Origin: Cyanobacteriota bacterium
GTDB lineage: Bacteria > Cyanobacteriota > Cyanobacteriia > Cyanobacteriales > Microcoleaceae
Length of the DNA stretch: 38,258 nt
Direction: 5' to 3'
NCBI GenBank assembly: GCA_025362325.1
Contig: JANYGO010000122.1
Span: 1-38,258 of the forward strand
Shown here in pieces: positions 1-9,262 of the stretch. The notes under the pieces were generated by a model that saw only the letters and a list, made by a program, of their open reading frames with translations, did no database searches and had not been told where the DNA came from. A program made the position numbers and the translations under genes. Each line of letters starts with the position of its first letter. Positions within the stretch are counted from its first letter, which is position 1.

Positions 1-430
1 CAATCCGATTGGTACCCATCCGATTAAATTGAGATCAAGTTTGAGCAGTGGATTGTCTAAATTGAGCATGGTTGATTAAATATTTTAGGACTTGCGCGCG
101 CGGTCAGAAACCAGTTTTTTTATGAAAATATTTCTTTTTACTCGCAGATTAGGTAAAAAACCCGGTTTCTTTGGTCTTAATGCGCGAACTGTGTTCACTA
201 CACTCCTCAACACACATCTACTACTTTGGGCTAGCTTTGCTAAATTTGTAGGGTGCGTCAGGGGCGCATATTTTGACTGCCTACTCAAAAATTTCGTCCC
301 TGACGCACCCTAAAATAACTAAGTATTAATGCTTATTTAGCCTAGCAGATAATTTTCGATTCAGGCCTTGACACCGACAAAAGCGCGTGTCAAAATTGTG
401 TTGAGGAATAAATCAACATAGGTGAAAACG
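1..430. other. Intergenic region before the VWA gene, with two repeat elements
   Basis: No convincing gene is visible; the short open frames here run through palindromic repeats. Positions 106-170 hold an imperfect member of the AGAAACCCGGTTTCT family (left arm near 106-120, right arm 155-170). Positions 249-312 hold a 64-bp element with perfect 15-bp inverted ends, TAGGGTGCGTCAGGG and its complement. The last 15 bases contain AGGTG about 6 bases before the ATG at 431, a plausible ribosome binding site. Confidence 0.7.
249..312. repeat. MITE-like element, TAGGGTGCGTCA family, copy 1
   Basis: The 15-bp left end TAGGGTGCGTCAGGG (249-263) is exactly complementary to the right end (298-312), leaving a 34-bp centre. 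Related elements with the same ends occur at 4114-4173 and 21090-21150. It has no coding content and could fold into a hairpin as RNA or single-stranded DNA. Confidence 0.8.
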
Positions 431-2962
431 ATGGCACGGCAAGCAAAACAATCATCTCAGGTCAAAAGTTCCAGCAGCCAAGCAGCCTCCAATACTCGCA
501 CCAAATTTACCCTCTACAATTTTGCCGGAAATGAAAAGGCATTCTATTTAGTCGATCGCCTGAATTTAGAAAGAACACCAGGTGATATCCCTGAAAAATC
601 AGTCGCCCACAGTATCATCATTATCGATCGCTCCGGCTCAATGTATTATGAATTAAAACCGCTGAAAGAAACCCTGATCAAGCTTTTAACCTTAGACGAA
701 TACAACAATTACCAGCTAATTGTCAGCCTGATTTCCTACGCTGACAATGGAGACGTAATTTGTCACTTCCAGCGAATTCCCATTCAAGAAGTGATGAAGA
801 TGGACTCTCAATACATCAAAGCAATTCAAAAGATTCACACCGCTGGCTGTACCTGCATCTCGCAGTCGGTGCAGCTTGCAAAATCTCTGGTGAAAGCGGG
901 AGAAGTGACCGCAATTAATTTGCATACAGACGGCTATGCTAATGATCCCAGTGCTAATTCAGAATCTGCCAAATTAGCGGAACTTTGCGACGAACTCAAA
1001 GACATGGATGTGTTTGCCAACACCATATCCTATGGCTGTGCTGATTTTAAACTGCTGTCCAAAATCGCCAACACCTTATCGGGAAATTGCATCCGCGCTG
1101 GCGAAGTCAAAATGGTTTATGATGCTCTTTATGACAGCACTAAACTGTTAGGCGGTTCCGTCGCGCCACCGCTAGAAGAACCGTTAATTAAGGAATACGA
1201 TTATCAAGTTTTTGTTTCCAAAAGTGGCAAGAAAATCAACGGTTCATCGAGCACGCTGAAAATCTGCGGGCTCAAAGCAGACGATCAGGGATTGTTTTAC
1301 AAATATCAGAAACTTACCAAAGATGAGTATGACAAATTAGAGGTTCCGGTTGCTCAAACTGATGAGTCGGTGTTTGCTTTTGCGAAAGCTAATCTCGCTG
1401 ACGGTAATTTAAATACGGCGAAGTACGCGCTGGCGAGCACCTTCGACGCTAGTTTGACGGAAAAACACGCGAAAGCTTTGACAAATGCCCAAATAGCGGA
1501 GTTTACGGAAGATTTAGAAGGGGCTGTGTTTGCGCCTGATGTGTTGCAAAATCATGTAATTGGCGATCGGGTAAAAGTCAGCGACAAAATTTCGCTGCTG
1601 GAGTTAATCGAGATATTGGAGGAAAACAAAAACAGCATCATCATCAACTTGAAACACTTGCAAGAAAACTATCAGCGCAAAGGTTTGAAGCGAATTGAAG
1701 GAAAGCGAGACGAAAACGGCAACCTTGTCAAGCCTTGGCTGAAAACAGAATTTTTAGATGGCGGCGAATATGTGCAAATGGGTTCATTTGCGATCAATCA
1801 AAATACCGCCACCATCAATATGCTGATTGCCAGAAAAGTTAAGCTGGTAAAAGTTGAGGATGCAAGTTCAATAACTGAAGTGGCGGGAATTCTGGTAACA
1901 GATCTCAATACTTTCAACAATTATACCATTGTCAGCGACGGCGAAGTTAATATCAAGTCGCTGCGAACCAAAATCAGCAGCAAAGCAGTGTTTGATTTAC
2001 TCAACAAAAGCGGTGTCCTGGAAAAAGACGGCTCGCCTGTGGCAGAATTTGACTTCCATGCAGAGTACGATATTAAATTAGAGAGTTTGCCGCTAGTGCC
2101 TTTTGACGGGCGTTACGGTAGCCTGGACGGAGTGTTTGAGGAACTCGCAAACATTAAAATTATCTCTAGCATCCTCTCGGCTCATTTGAAGGAAGCATCC
2201 GAGGCTTACACGGCCCAACAATTGGAAGAATTGAAACAGCACTATCTGTCGAAAAGCCTGTACATCAACTTTCCGACGACTACAGAATATACGGAATTGA
2301 AAAGTGCGATCGGCAACGGTGAAGTAGATTCGCGAGTCAGCTACAAAATCGACATCGGCAGCAAAAACATCCTCAACTTCGGCAAATTCCACTCAGCCAA
2401 CAAATTTCTCGATCGCCTGTATGAAGTTTACCATAAAAACACGGGCAAAAAGCTAGCAAAACCAACATTTGACATCACCTTAGATGAGCCTGTTGTCTTC
2501 GCCCACAAAACACTGTCATCCCGAACAAAAATCACCAAAGTTGACGATTTAATGAAACTGATTTTCGATGAGTTTCTGGGGTTAGAGAATAACGGAATTG
2601 TTGCTGTTACCTTAGCAAAAGTTGGTGCAGACAGCTTGCTGCGGCTTCTGCAAGCTAAACGGCAGGAAGAAGATATCAATCGAGACGAGTTTGTAGCTGC
2701 TTTAGCTAGTGCAAACGAGCAACTCGAAACCTACGCCGAAAAAGTGTACAGCGAGAAAGTTTCCCCGCTAGTTTTCTACATCGGTTCAACCGGACTTATC
2801 CCGGATGAAATGGAGGCAAAAGCGGCGACTGCTGATGAAATTAATTCTAAATACGGCAACTTGCAATTTTCTAAAGATGAGCAAGAGGGGATGTTTTTTG
2901 AAGTGGGAGAATGTATTATTAGCGTGTACGCTAAGAATGAGTATTTCACGGTAGGAAAGTAG
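431..2962 (+). CDS. Large VWA domain protein (843 aa)
   Basis: The protein begins with a basic, Ser/Gln-rich stretch, followed by a von Willebrand factor A domain at about residues 55-240. The MIDAS metal site is visible as DRSGS at residues 66-70, and later parts fit TAGCTCIS and HTDGYAND. This is the arrangement of VWA domains that bind Mg2+ and a partner protein. About 600 residues follow that I cannot assign; they are soluble, rich in Lys and Glu, and have no signal peptide or membrane segment. I chose ATG 431 over the in-frame GTG at 422 because AGGTG sits just upstream of 431. The gene stands alone, followed by a hairpin, with no MoxR ATPase or tellurite-type gene next to it. Role unknown; a protein-interaction scaffold is likely from the family. 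Confidence 0.85.
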   Translation: MARQAKQSSQVKSSSSQAASNTRTKFTLYNFAGNEKAFYLVDRLNLERTPGDIPEKSVAHSIIIIDRSGSMYYELKPLKETLIKLLTLDEYNNYQLIVSLISYADNGDVICHFQRIPIQEVMKMDSQYIKAIQKIHTAGCTCISQSVQLAKSLVKAGEVTAINLHTDGYANDPSANSESAKLAELCDELKDMDVFANTISYGCADFKLLSKIANTLSGNCIRAGEVKMVYDALYDSTKLLGGSVAPPLEEPLIKEYDYQVFVSKSGKKINGSSSTLKICGLKADDQGLFYKYQKLTKDEYDKLEVPVAQTDESVFAFAKANLADGNLNTAKYALASTFDASLTEKHAKALTNAQIAEFTEDLEGAVFAPDVLQNHVIGDRVKVSDKISLLELIEILEENKNSIIINLKHLQENYQRKGLKRIEGKRDENGNLVKPWLKTEFLDGGEYVQMGSFAINQNTATINMLIARKVKLVKVEDASSITEVAGILVTDLNTFNNYTIVSDGEVNIKSLRTKISSKAVFDLLNKSGVLEKDGSPVAEFDFHAEYDIKLESLPLVPFDGRYGSLDGVFEELANIKIISSILSAHLKEASEAYTAQQLEELKQHYLSKSLYINFPTTTEYTELKSAIGNGEVDSRVSYKIDIGSKNILNFGKFHSANKFLDRLYEVYHKNTGKKLAKPTFDITLDEPVVFAHKTLSSRTKITKVDDLMKLIFDEFLGLENNGIVAVTLAKVGADSLLRLLQAKRQEEDINRDEFVAALASANEQLETYAEKVYSEKVSPLVFYIGSTGLIPDEMEAKAATADEINSKYGNLQFSKDEQEGMFFEVGECIISVYAKNEYFTVGK

Positions 2963-2969
2963 GAATTAG

Positions 2970-2990
2970 GGTGGGCTTTTGCCCACCTTG
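2970..2990 (+). terminator. Hairpin after the VWA gene
   Basis: GGTGGGC (2970-2976), a four-T loop and GCCCACC (2981-2987) form a perfect 7-bp GC-rich stem 8 bases after the VWA stop codon. The T-run after it is short (TTGG), so it is a weak intrinsic terminator or an mRNA-stabilising hairpin. Confidence 0.5.
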
Positions 2991-3115
2991 GTTAAATGTC
3001 GCTGATTGAAATGAAATGCAAAGGCGTAGTCGATGGTAACAAATAAAAACTAAACTATTTAGACTGTCCTAATTATCCCAATGTTTGTCATTAAGTTGTC
3101 TCAAAATAAATTATT

Positions 3116-3619
3116 ATGTTGAAAAGTTTCTCGGAAAGCAGCGAACCTATGATTATCGTCGATCGCGAGGGACGAGAGTATCGGCTGAAATTAGCCGTGG
3201 ACGAAGACCAACATTTTATTGCCAAGCTCCTGTACCGTAACACGGAAGTTGGTATAATTAATTGCGTTTTTGATCCGCCTGGTGAATTGATGATAGGCGA
3301 TCTCTTGATTCGCAATGATATAATTCACACTCCCCCGCACTTGTTAGCATTTCTTTGGAGGCTTCTAGTCAAGCCCAAGCCAATCGATTATCGTCAAAAA
3401 GGGTTGGGAACTCACCTGTTACAGTTTGCAATAGCGATAGCTCGTCAACGGGGATTTAGGCGGATCTACGGTTCTTTAACTCAAGAAGACATCAACAATA
3501 ATCCCAACCTTGTCAAATGGTACAAGAAGCATGGATTTCAGATACTTCCACCTTCAGCGGAGAACATCGACACCGCAGTTTTCGGAATTTCTATGGATTT
3601 AGAAGGGAAATCAAGTTAA
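3116..3619 (+). CDS. GNAT-family N-acetyltransferase
   Basis: A 167-aa protein whose second half carries the acetyl-CoA binding motif of the GNAT fold, RQKGLGTHLL, followed by a helix and the strand GFRRIYGSLT. A C-terminal WYKKHGFQILP matches the usual last strand region of these enzymes. The N-terminal 60 residues form a beta-rich, partly acidic part that may recognise the acceptor. The acceptor (small molecule or protein amine) cannot be read from the sequence. It begins at ATG 3116; an internal Met at codon 13 is an alternative. It is separated from its neighbours by over 100 bases on each side and looks monocistronic. Confidence 0.8.
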   Translation: MLKSFSESSEPMIIVDREGREYRLKLAVDEDQHFIAKLLYRNTEVGIINCVFDPPGELMIGDLLIRNDIIHTPPHLLAFLWRLLVKPKPIDYRQKGLGTHLLQFAIAIARQRGFRRIYGSLTQEDINNNPNLVKWYKKHGFQILPPSAENIDTAVFGISMDLEGKSS

Positions 3620-3722
3620 TTACGTCAAGTGGAGGAGCGATCGCCACAAACTAGCTGAGCAATAAACAGCGGTATAGCGATCGCACTCTGTCTCTAGTTC
3701 CTTACCTCCCGTTTTTGCTGAT

Positions 3723-4067
3723 ATGGATACACCACCACTGCCACAACCCCAACTCGATCGCACACCGATCACCTTTGACCAATACGCAGCCTACACACCC
3801 GAAAAGCTAGAACTACGGCATGGTTTCTATGGCTATGGAGGGCAAAACTTGACAGGTTTTTATCTGGCAGTATTGGCAAATATGGGGTTACGAGAAGCTG
3901 TGCGCCATGTACCGCTTTCACTATGGCTAGAGGCAATTCAAGAGTTAGCTTTGCAAAATCCTAAACTCAACTTTGATACTGAGCTCGGGGAAGCTATGCT
4001 TAACCGATTGAACCGAGGATTGGAAGATTTGCAAGCAGTTGCAGACTATTTGGAAGAACAAGGTTAA
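3723..4067 (+). CDS. Conserved-looking small protein of unknown function
   Basis: A 114-aa soluble protein that I do not recognise. Its start, with ITFDQYAAYTPEKLELRHG, resembles the opening of Uma2/DUF820 proteins (a Pro-rich leader, then TFDQY and an ELR/ELV element), but the rest lacks the acidic nuclease core. A Uma2-derived remnant or a separate family are both possible. The C-terminal half is predicted helical (LWLEAIQELALQNP and a final amphipathic helix). Codon use is ordinary and the frame is intact from ATG 3723 to TAA. It lies downstream of the acetyltransferase in the same direction, with a 103-base gap containing HIP1-like sites. Confidence 0.6.
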   Translation: MDTPPLPQPQLDRTPITFDQYAAYTPEKLELRHGFYGYGGQNLTGFYLAVLANMGLREAVRHVPLSLWLEAIQELALQNPKLNFDTELGEAMLNRLNRGLEDLQAVADYLEEQG

Positions 4068-4113
4068 TCGCGGCACAAACAGTAAAAACGAAAGGCGATT
4101 CGTTTATTGTGTC

Positions 4114-4173
4114 AGGTGCGTCGCTGTAACATTATCGATGTTTTTTTGAGGATTTTTGATGGCGACGCACCCT
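4114..4173. repeat. MITE-like element, TAGGGTGCGTCA family, copy 2
   Basis: The left end AGGTGCGTCGC (4114-4124) pairs with the right end GCGACGCACCCT (4162-4173), with one base missing on the left. The centre is AT-rich and unrelated to the centre of copy 1, so only the ends are conserved. Confidence 0.7.
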
Positions 4174-4216
4174 ACGACTACTCCATTAATCTGCAATCTG
4201 CTGTATTTTCAGCTAC

Positions 4217-5512
4217 TTAAAACGGGATTTCCTCATCTTCATCTTCCACAGTCTTAGCCGTCATCCGCCAACTGGTAATATACTCAATTTGCACGTCAAT
4301 TTTGTTAATCGCTTCCCCTAACCGTTTTTGAATGTATTGAGTCAGCGTCACCATAAAATCTAACTCAACTCCTACAGATAGCGCAAGTTTAGCCAAGCTA
4401 GCAAAATCCACCTTCAAAATCGAAGAACTGGATAACTTAAAATGAGGAGTATTACCCTTATTTTGCACCAACATTGCTTTTTTAATTCGCTCTTTCAGAT
4501 GCTCAACTTCTGAATCCAGCAACTTCCATTCAGGCAAAATTTCTTGATACCTTTTCCCTAACGCTGTTAAATCCTCAGTCTCAGGTTCCGGCACAATTTT
4601 CTTAGTAGTTGATTTTCGACTCTGCTTGATCATAGAATTCAACCGCCAACTAGCAATATCTTCAACTTCAAAAGATGGATCAGCGATGACTTCCCCTAAC
4701 TGTTTTTGAATTTCTTTTGTCAGCGTCACCGGAAAATTTAACTCAATTCCCTCAGTTTGCGTCAGTCTTGCCAACGTCATAAAATTAACTTTCATCGTTA
4801 TCGAACTGGACAGCTCAAAATAAGAACTGTCTTTAAGCTTTTTCGCCAGCATCCCCGCTTTAAATCGTTCTTTAACTTCAGCAATTTCTGAATCTAGTGG
4901 CTTCCACTGACATTCTATTACCTGATATTTTTCGCCCAATGCTGTTAAATTTTCTCTTGCGGGATCGGGGTAACATTGGGCAAGGATTTCTCGCAGTCGC
5001 TGATGCACTTTGGCTAAATAAACTGCGTCCATCTTGGCATATTCTAACTGCTTCTGGGTCAGGGGACGGTTTGCCCAGTTGCCGCTTTGTTCTGTTTTAT
5101 CTACATAAGCAATGCCGCAAAGTGTTTCTATTAATGTTTTGAGCTGTCGGTTGGGTAATGGCAGAATGTAAGCTGGAATCTTTCTTGCCATTTTTAATGT
5201 GCAAGTGACATTTTGAGCGTCGTCATTGCCCAGAAATCTGATGTCATAGCTGGCGTTGTGGAAGACTTTTTCAATATCTGGATTGACCATGATTTGGTTT
5301 ACAAAATCTTTTGCCAATTCAGGTTTATCTAAGACATCTAGTAGAAAAGTGGCATCTCCTGTCGAATCTGTGGAGTCAGCTAACACCTGAATCAGAGATA
5401 ATCTGGGGTTGGATTTATAGTCTGCTATTTCTGTGTCAACCCACAGGATTTTAGCTTGAGAAAATTTAGCGATGAGTGCTTGGATGTCGTTTGCTGCTGT
5501 TAAATAAGGCAT
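4217..5512 (-). CDS. Ribonuclease D-like 3'-5' exonuclease with duplicated C-terminal module
   Basis: A 431-aa protein. Residues 1-175 form a DEDDy exonuclease domain: motif I WVDTE (Asp26, Glu28), motif II FHNASYD (Asp90) and motif III YAKMD (Tyr158, Asp162). All four acidic residues and the Tyr are present, so it should be a metal-dependent 3'-5' exonuclease on RNA or DNA ends. The usual HRDC domain of RNase D is absent. Instead there are two tandem modules of about 105 residues, 189-293 and 315-418, each running from LTALG(E/K) through ERxKxxML and LSSS to SWR. They look like an internal duplication. The modules are mainly helical with a short beta hairpin, and may bind the substrate. The tail is acidic. 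The start is ATG 5512. Confidence 0.85.
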   Translation of the reverse strand: MPYLTAANDIQALIAKFSQAKILWVDTEIADYKSNPRLSLIQVLADSTDSTGDATFLLDVLDKPELAKDFVNQIMVNPDIEKVFHNASYDIRFLGNDDAQNVTCTLKMARKIPAYILPLPNRQLKTLIETLCGIAYVDKTEQSGNWANRPLTQKQLEYAKMDAVYLAKVHQRLREILAQCYPDPARENLTALGEKYQVIECQWKPLDSEIAEVKERFKAGMLAKKLKDSSYFELSSSITMKVNFMTLARLTQTEGIELNFPVTLTKEIQKQLGEVIADPSFEVEDIASWRLNSMIKQSRKSTTKKIVPEPETEDLTALGKRYQEILPEWKLLDSEVEHLKERIKKAMLVQNKGNTPHFKLSSSSILKVDFASLAKLALSVGVELDFMVTLTQYIQKRLGEAINKIDVQIEYITSWRMTAKTVEDEDEEIPF

Positions 5513-5609
5513 TTTTACAGACTTTTGCTATTAACTTTACGCTTTATTAAGCTATAGCAATTATCGGATAGATTGTCAATGATTCCAACGCTGGATACAC
5601 GCAGACATC

Positions 5610-5673
5610 AGAAACCCGGTTTCTTGCGTGATTTTTCGTTACTCAACATAAAAGTCGTAGAAACCGGGTTTCT
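5610..5673. repeat. Inverted-repeat element, AGAAACCCGGTTTCT family
   Basis: AGAAACCCGGTTTCT (5610-5624) and its exact reverse complement AGAAACCGGGTTTCT (5659-5673) bound a 64-bp element. Each arm is itself nearly palindromic. A near-identical layout lies at 12680-12744, and single or imperfect copies at 106-170 and 23945-23960. Confidence 0.75.
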
Positions 5674-5707
5674 CACCCCTTGCGTCAGCCTGTGCGCAGT
5701 GCACACC

Positions 5708-6358
5708 CTACAAACTACGAACTTCCTCTAAAAACCAGTTACCTACTTCTGTATTGTCCGTCTGGCGACTGCGGCGCAAAGCTTCTTCTAACAAAGCAAC
5801 TTTTAGCCCAGGCAAAACTTGAGATTCCGTCAGACGTTCGCTTCCCCGGTTAGCAATTATTTTAAAAGCAATAACTTGGGCTTTTTGTACGTCTACTACC
5901 CAATATTCAGACACTCCTAATTCTTCATAAATCATTCTTTTTGTACCCAAATCGTCAACGAGAGAACTGTCGGCAATTTCGATCGCCAAATCTGGGGCCA
6001 CTGCGCTATCCAAATTCACGACAGAACTACCGCGAGGCGCCGTTTGTACCCGTTCTCCGATGTAGTAAGAAGCATCAGGTTGAGCGCCTCTGACACCCGT
6101 TTTGGCGTAGCTACAATTGACCAGCAGTCTCATTTTGATGCCTTTAGCAATGCCAAATAAATTGATTAAGATGACGATCATTCCGTTATCGTCAGCATGA
6201 TCTGGCCCGACTGCTGCCATTTCAATCCTCAACTGTCCGTTGTAGTAGTAGCATTTTGCGCGATCGTACTCCGGCTGTTTAATTATTTCTATATATTCAT
6301 CCCAAGTCGCCGTCACCCAGGTATCAGTTAGCAGTTTGGTTTGGAGTTGAGTCATCAT
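5708..6358 (-). CDS. Uma2 family (DUF820) putative endonuclease
   Basis: A 216-aa protein with the typical Uma2 order: a substrate-facing start (TWDEYIEIIKQ), YYNGQLRIEMA, the conserved PDASYYI, then VAPDLAIEIADSS and GVSEYWVVDVQ. The Asp and Glu of PDLAIEI and the following acidic strand belong to the PD-(D/E)XK nuclease fold assigned to the family. These genes are present in dozens of copies in filamentous cyanobacteria and their role is unproven. The start is ATG 6358, followed immediately by a second ATG (6355). It is downstream of gyrA on the same strand but separated by about 190 bases of repeats, so it is probably not part of the gyrA transcript unit. Confidence 0.85.
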   Translation of the reverse strand: MMTQLQTKLLTDTWVTATWDEYIEIIKQPEYDRAKCYYYNGQLRIEMAAVGPDHADDNGMIVILINLFGIAKGIKMRLLVNCSYAKTGVRGAQPDASYYIGERVQTAPRGSSVVNLDSAVAPDLAIEIADSSLVDDLGTKRMIYEELGVSEYWVVDVQKAQVIAFKIIANRGSERLTESQVLPGLKVALLEEALRRSRQTDNTEVGNWFLEEVRSL

Positions 6359-6437
6359 TACCTCACCGAGAACAATCTTTGACTTTGGAAGGAAGACTTC
6401 TGAGTAGGGGCGATCGCACTTTTAGCTTTATTCTTTA

Positions 6438-6489
6438 GTCGGCGTCCGGCGGACATCGTTTGTATAGACGCGGTTTCAACCGCCGAGTC
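6438..6489. repeat. GGCGGTTGAAACCGCG repeat family, single unit
   Basis: A 52-bp unit that begins GTCGGCGTCCGGCGG and ends CGCGGTTTCAACCGCCGAGTC. The same unit, whole or in part and in both orientations, recurs at 12772-12822, 19521-19662, 23774-23908, 27981-28078, 29566-29697 and 30415-30487. Confidence 0.8.
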
Positions 6490-6518
6490 CAATTGCTTTG
6501 AGCATTCAGCAGCAGTAA

Positions 6519-6535
6519 GGTGCGCAGTGCGCACC
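6519..6535. repeat. Short GC palindrome between gyrA and the Uma2 gene
   Basis: GGTGCGCA-G-TGCGCACC is an 8-1-8 perfect palindrome lying 16 bases beyond the gyrA stop codon. It could act as a transcription stop or stability hairpin for gyrA, though no T-run follows. It shares GGTGCG with the TAGGGTGCGTCA elements. Confidence 0.6.
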
Positions 6536-6550
6536 CTACAAACCATTAAC

Positions 6551-9262
6551 CTAGGACTCTTCTGCCGCTTCCTCGGATGCCGCTTCTTCGGCCGATTCTT
6601 CACCCGCAGGCGGCACTAAAGCCACAGCTACGATCGAATCATCCTCATCCAAGCGCTGCACCCGCACGCCTGTTGCAGTGCGCGATTGAGTAGAAATTGC
6701 ACTCACAGCCTGACGGATAATAATCCCTCGGTTGGTAATAATCATCAACTCATCGCTCTCGTTGACAATTCGCAGCGCGGCTACCTGATCCTTGCCTTTT
6801 TTAGACTTGAATTTAGTAGCCGTCAATCCCTTACCTGCACGTCTTTGGAGGCGGAATTGAGAAACTGGAACCCGCTTACCGTAGCCGTTAGTTGTGATTA
6901 CCAACACCGAAGGAATTTCGCTGCTAACTGTGGGAATTTCTTCGGCATCTTCGCCTTCAATTTCCTCAGCTTGCGTGTCTAATTCTTCGTCTTCCAATTC
7001 CACATCTTCTGCTTCCAATTCAGCAATTTCTGCCCCTTCCAATTCCGAATCTTCTGTTTCTAACAGAGCAATATCTGTTCCTTCCAATTCCGAATCTTCT
7101 GTATCAGCAATTTCGGCAACAATGGAACTCGGCAGAATGTCCATGCTGATCAACTCATCGCCCGATCGCAATTTCATTGATTTTACACCCCGAGTCGCGC
7201 GGCCAACAGGGCGCAACTGTTCGTGATTGGTGCGGAAATGAATCGCCATACCTTGGCGCGTACCGATGATGATGCTGTCACCAACTTTTGCTCTCCGTAC
7301 CCAGCGCAATTGGTCGCCTTCTTCTAGAGAAATCGCGATTAAGCCATTAGTGCGGATGTTCGCAAAAGCTGAAAGTGCGGTTTTCTTGATGTAGCCGCCG
7401 CGAGTCAACATCACCAAGTATTCTTCACTGGTAAATTCTGTCACTGACACCATAGAAGTAATTTTTTCTTCTATCGGAATCGGCAGCAGTTGTACTACCG
7501 GAGTCCCACGGGCTGTCCGGGAACAGATGGGGATTTGATAAGCTTTGACAGAGTAAACTACGCCCCTGTCACTGAAGAACAAAACGCTGTCATGATCGCA
7601 ACAAGAAAGGAAATGTTCGACTCCATCATCCTCCTTCATTTTCGCGCCTGCTTTGCCGCGAGTAGCGCGACTTTGGGCCTCGAAAGTGCTGACGGGCATC
7701 CGCTTGATGTAGCCTTGCTCTGTGATCAGAATAATTGCTTGTTCGTTGGCAATTAAATCTCTTTCATCGATTTCTCCTTCGGCGTGTTCGATGACGCTGC
7801 GTCTAGGAGTTGCGATTTTGTTTTTGATTTCGACAGCTTCAAATTCGGCGATTTCTAAGATGCGTTCCCGGCGCGCTAAGATATCTTCCAAATCGGCGAT
7901 TTTTGTTCGCAGTTCTTCGTGTTCTTGCTGAATTTTTTGCGCTTCTAAGGCTGTCAAACGCCGAAGCTGCATTTGCAGAATTGCGTCGGATTGCTGTTCG
8001 GAAAGACCGTAATTATCCATTAATTCTTGTTTGGCTGCTGCGGAATCGGCAGCGGCACGAATTAGGTGAATAATTGCATCTAAGTTGTCTAGGGCAATTA
8101 ATAAGCCTTGCAGGAGGTGGTCGCGTTCTTCTGCTTTGCGGAGTTCGTATTGAGTCCGGCGAGTAATTGTCTCAATGCGGAAGTCTAGAAAGACATTGAG
8201 GAATTGTGAGAGCGTAAGTAGTTGGGGTTCCCCATTTACTAGCGCTAACATATTGGCTCCAAAGTTGGCTTGGAGTGGTGTTTGTTTGTAGAGGTTGTTG
8301 AGGACGACGCGGGGATAGGCATCGCGCTTGAGTTCGATCACGATGCGCATTCCGTCTCTGTCGCTTTCGTCGCGAATGTCGGAAATTCCATCTAATCTTT
8401 TGTCGTTTACCAGTTCGGCAATTTTCTCAATTAGCGCGGCCTTGTTTGTTTGGTAAGGCAATTCGGTGATAATAATTGCTTCTTTGTCGGGGCGGCCGAC
8501 GTGTTCGATGGTTTCAATGCCGGCGACTCCGCGCATTGTAATCGAACCGCGCCCGGTGGTGTAAGCATCGCGAATGCCGCCTCTGCCGAGAATTTGCCCG
8601 CCGGTGGGAAAGTCCGGGCCGGGAATATACTCCATCAATTCCAGGTCGGTAATTCCTGGATTGTGGATTAGGGCTAAGAAACCGTCAATTATTTCGCCCA
8701 AGTTGTGCGGCGGAATATTGGTGGCCATCCCTACGGCAATCCCGGAGGAACCGTTGAGCAAAATTTGGGGGATGCGTGCCGGTAGTACGAGGGGTTCTTG
8801 CTGGGAACCGTCGAAGTTGTCGCCGAAATCTACTGTTTCGGAGTCGATGTCGCGCAGCATGGAGTCGCTAGTCAAGGCTGTGAGGCGACATTCGGTGTAC
8901 CGCATAGCAGCGGGCGGGTCGTTGTCAACGGAGCCGAAGTTGCCGTGGCCGTTGATTAGGCGTTCCCGCATGGAGAAATCTTGAGCCATCCGCACCAGCG
9001 CATCGTAAACCGCTGTATCTCCGTGCGGGTGATACTTACCCAGCACCTCCCCGACGACGCGGGCGCATTTGCGGAATGGTCGATCGGGAGTCAAGCCCAA
9101 TTCGTTCATGGCGTAAAGAATGCGTCGGTGAACGGGCTTGAGACCGTCCCTCGCATCTGGTAGCGCCCGACCGACAATTACGCTCATGGCGTATTCCAAG
9201 TACGATCGGGACATCTCACCACCCAGATCCGTCGGGATTATCCGCGACTCAGAGATACTCAT
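6551..9262 (-). CDS. gyrA: DNA gyrase subunit A
   Basis: A 903-aa type IIA topoisomerase subunit that breaks and rejoins DNA to introduce negative supercoils with GyrB. The active-site Tyr is Tyr122 in AAMRYTE. The quinolone region is [15 protein letters not shown], with Thr83 and Asp87 in E. coli numbering. After the breakage-reunion and coiled-coil parts, a beta-pinwheel C-terminal domain follows. Its first blade has SRATRGKAG (about 525-536) where E. coli has the GyrA box; a box-like QRRAGKG instead lies near residues 802-808. Between them, residues about 711-778 are an acidic insertion built on repeats of EDSELEG. Start ATG 9262. The tail is Glu/Ala-rich. The acidic linker makes it longer than the E. 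coli enzyme. Confidence 0.95.
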   Translation of the reverse strand: MSISESRIIPTDLGGEMSRSYLEYAMSVIVGRALPDARDGLKPVHRRILYAMNELGLTPDRPFRKCARVVGEVLGKYHPHGDTAVYDALVRMAQDFSMRERLINGHGNFGSVDNDPPAAMRYTECRLTALTSDSMLRDIDSETVDFGDNFDGSQQEPLVLPARIPQILLNGSSGIAVGMATNIPPHNLGEIIDGFLALIHNPGITDLELMEYIPGPDFPTGGQILGRGGIRDAYTTGRGSITMRGVAGIETIEHVGRPDKEAIIITELPYQTNKAALIEKIAELVNDKRLDGISDIRDESDRDGMRIVIELKRDAYPRVVLNNLYKQTPLQANFGANMLALVNGEPQLLTLSQFLNVFLDFRIETITRRTQYELRKAEERDHLLQGLLIALDNLDAIIHLIRAAADSAAAKQELMDNYGLSEQQSDAILQMQLRRLTALEAQKIQQEHEELRTKIADLEDILARRERILEIAEFEAVEIKNKIATPRRSVIEHAEGEIDERDLIANEQAIILITEQGYIKRMPVSTFEAQSRATRGKAGAKMKEDDGVEHFLSCCDHDSVLFFSDRGVVYSVKAYQIPICSRTARGTPVVQLLPIPIEEKITSMVSVTEFTSEEYLVMLTRGGYIKKTALSAFANIRTNGLIAISLEEGDQLRWVRRAKVGDSIIIGTRQGMAIHFRTNHEQLRPVGRATRGVKSMKLRSGDELISMDILPSSIVAEIADTEDSELEGTDIALLETEDSELEGAEIAELEAEDVELEDEELDTQAEEIEGEDAEEIPTVSSEIPSVLVITTNGYGKRVPVSQFRLQRRAGKGLTATKFKSKKGKDQVAALRIVNESDELMIITNRGIIIRQAVSAISTQSRTATGVRVQRLDEDDSIVAVALVPPAGEESAEEAASEEAAEES
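7035..7102 (-). repeat. 23-bp direct repeat inside gyrA
   Basis: CCTTCCAATTCCGAATCTTC and the next three bases occur at 7035-7057 and again at 7080-7102. They encode the repeated TEDSELEG peptide of the acidic linker. Slippage or unequal crossover between such copies could change linker length between strains. Confidence 0.8.

Noticed and set aside
6894..7226. Ser/Asn-rich open frame opposite gyrA
   Set aside because: It is the antisense of the acidic repeat of gyrA; repeated SNSESS peptides are a by-product of the Glu/Asp codons.
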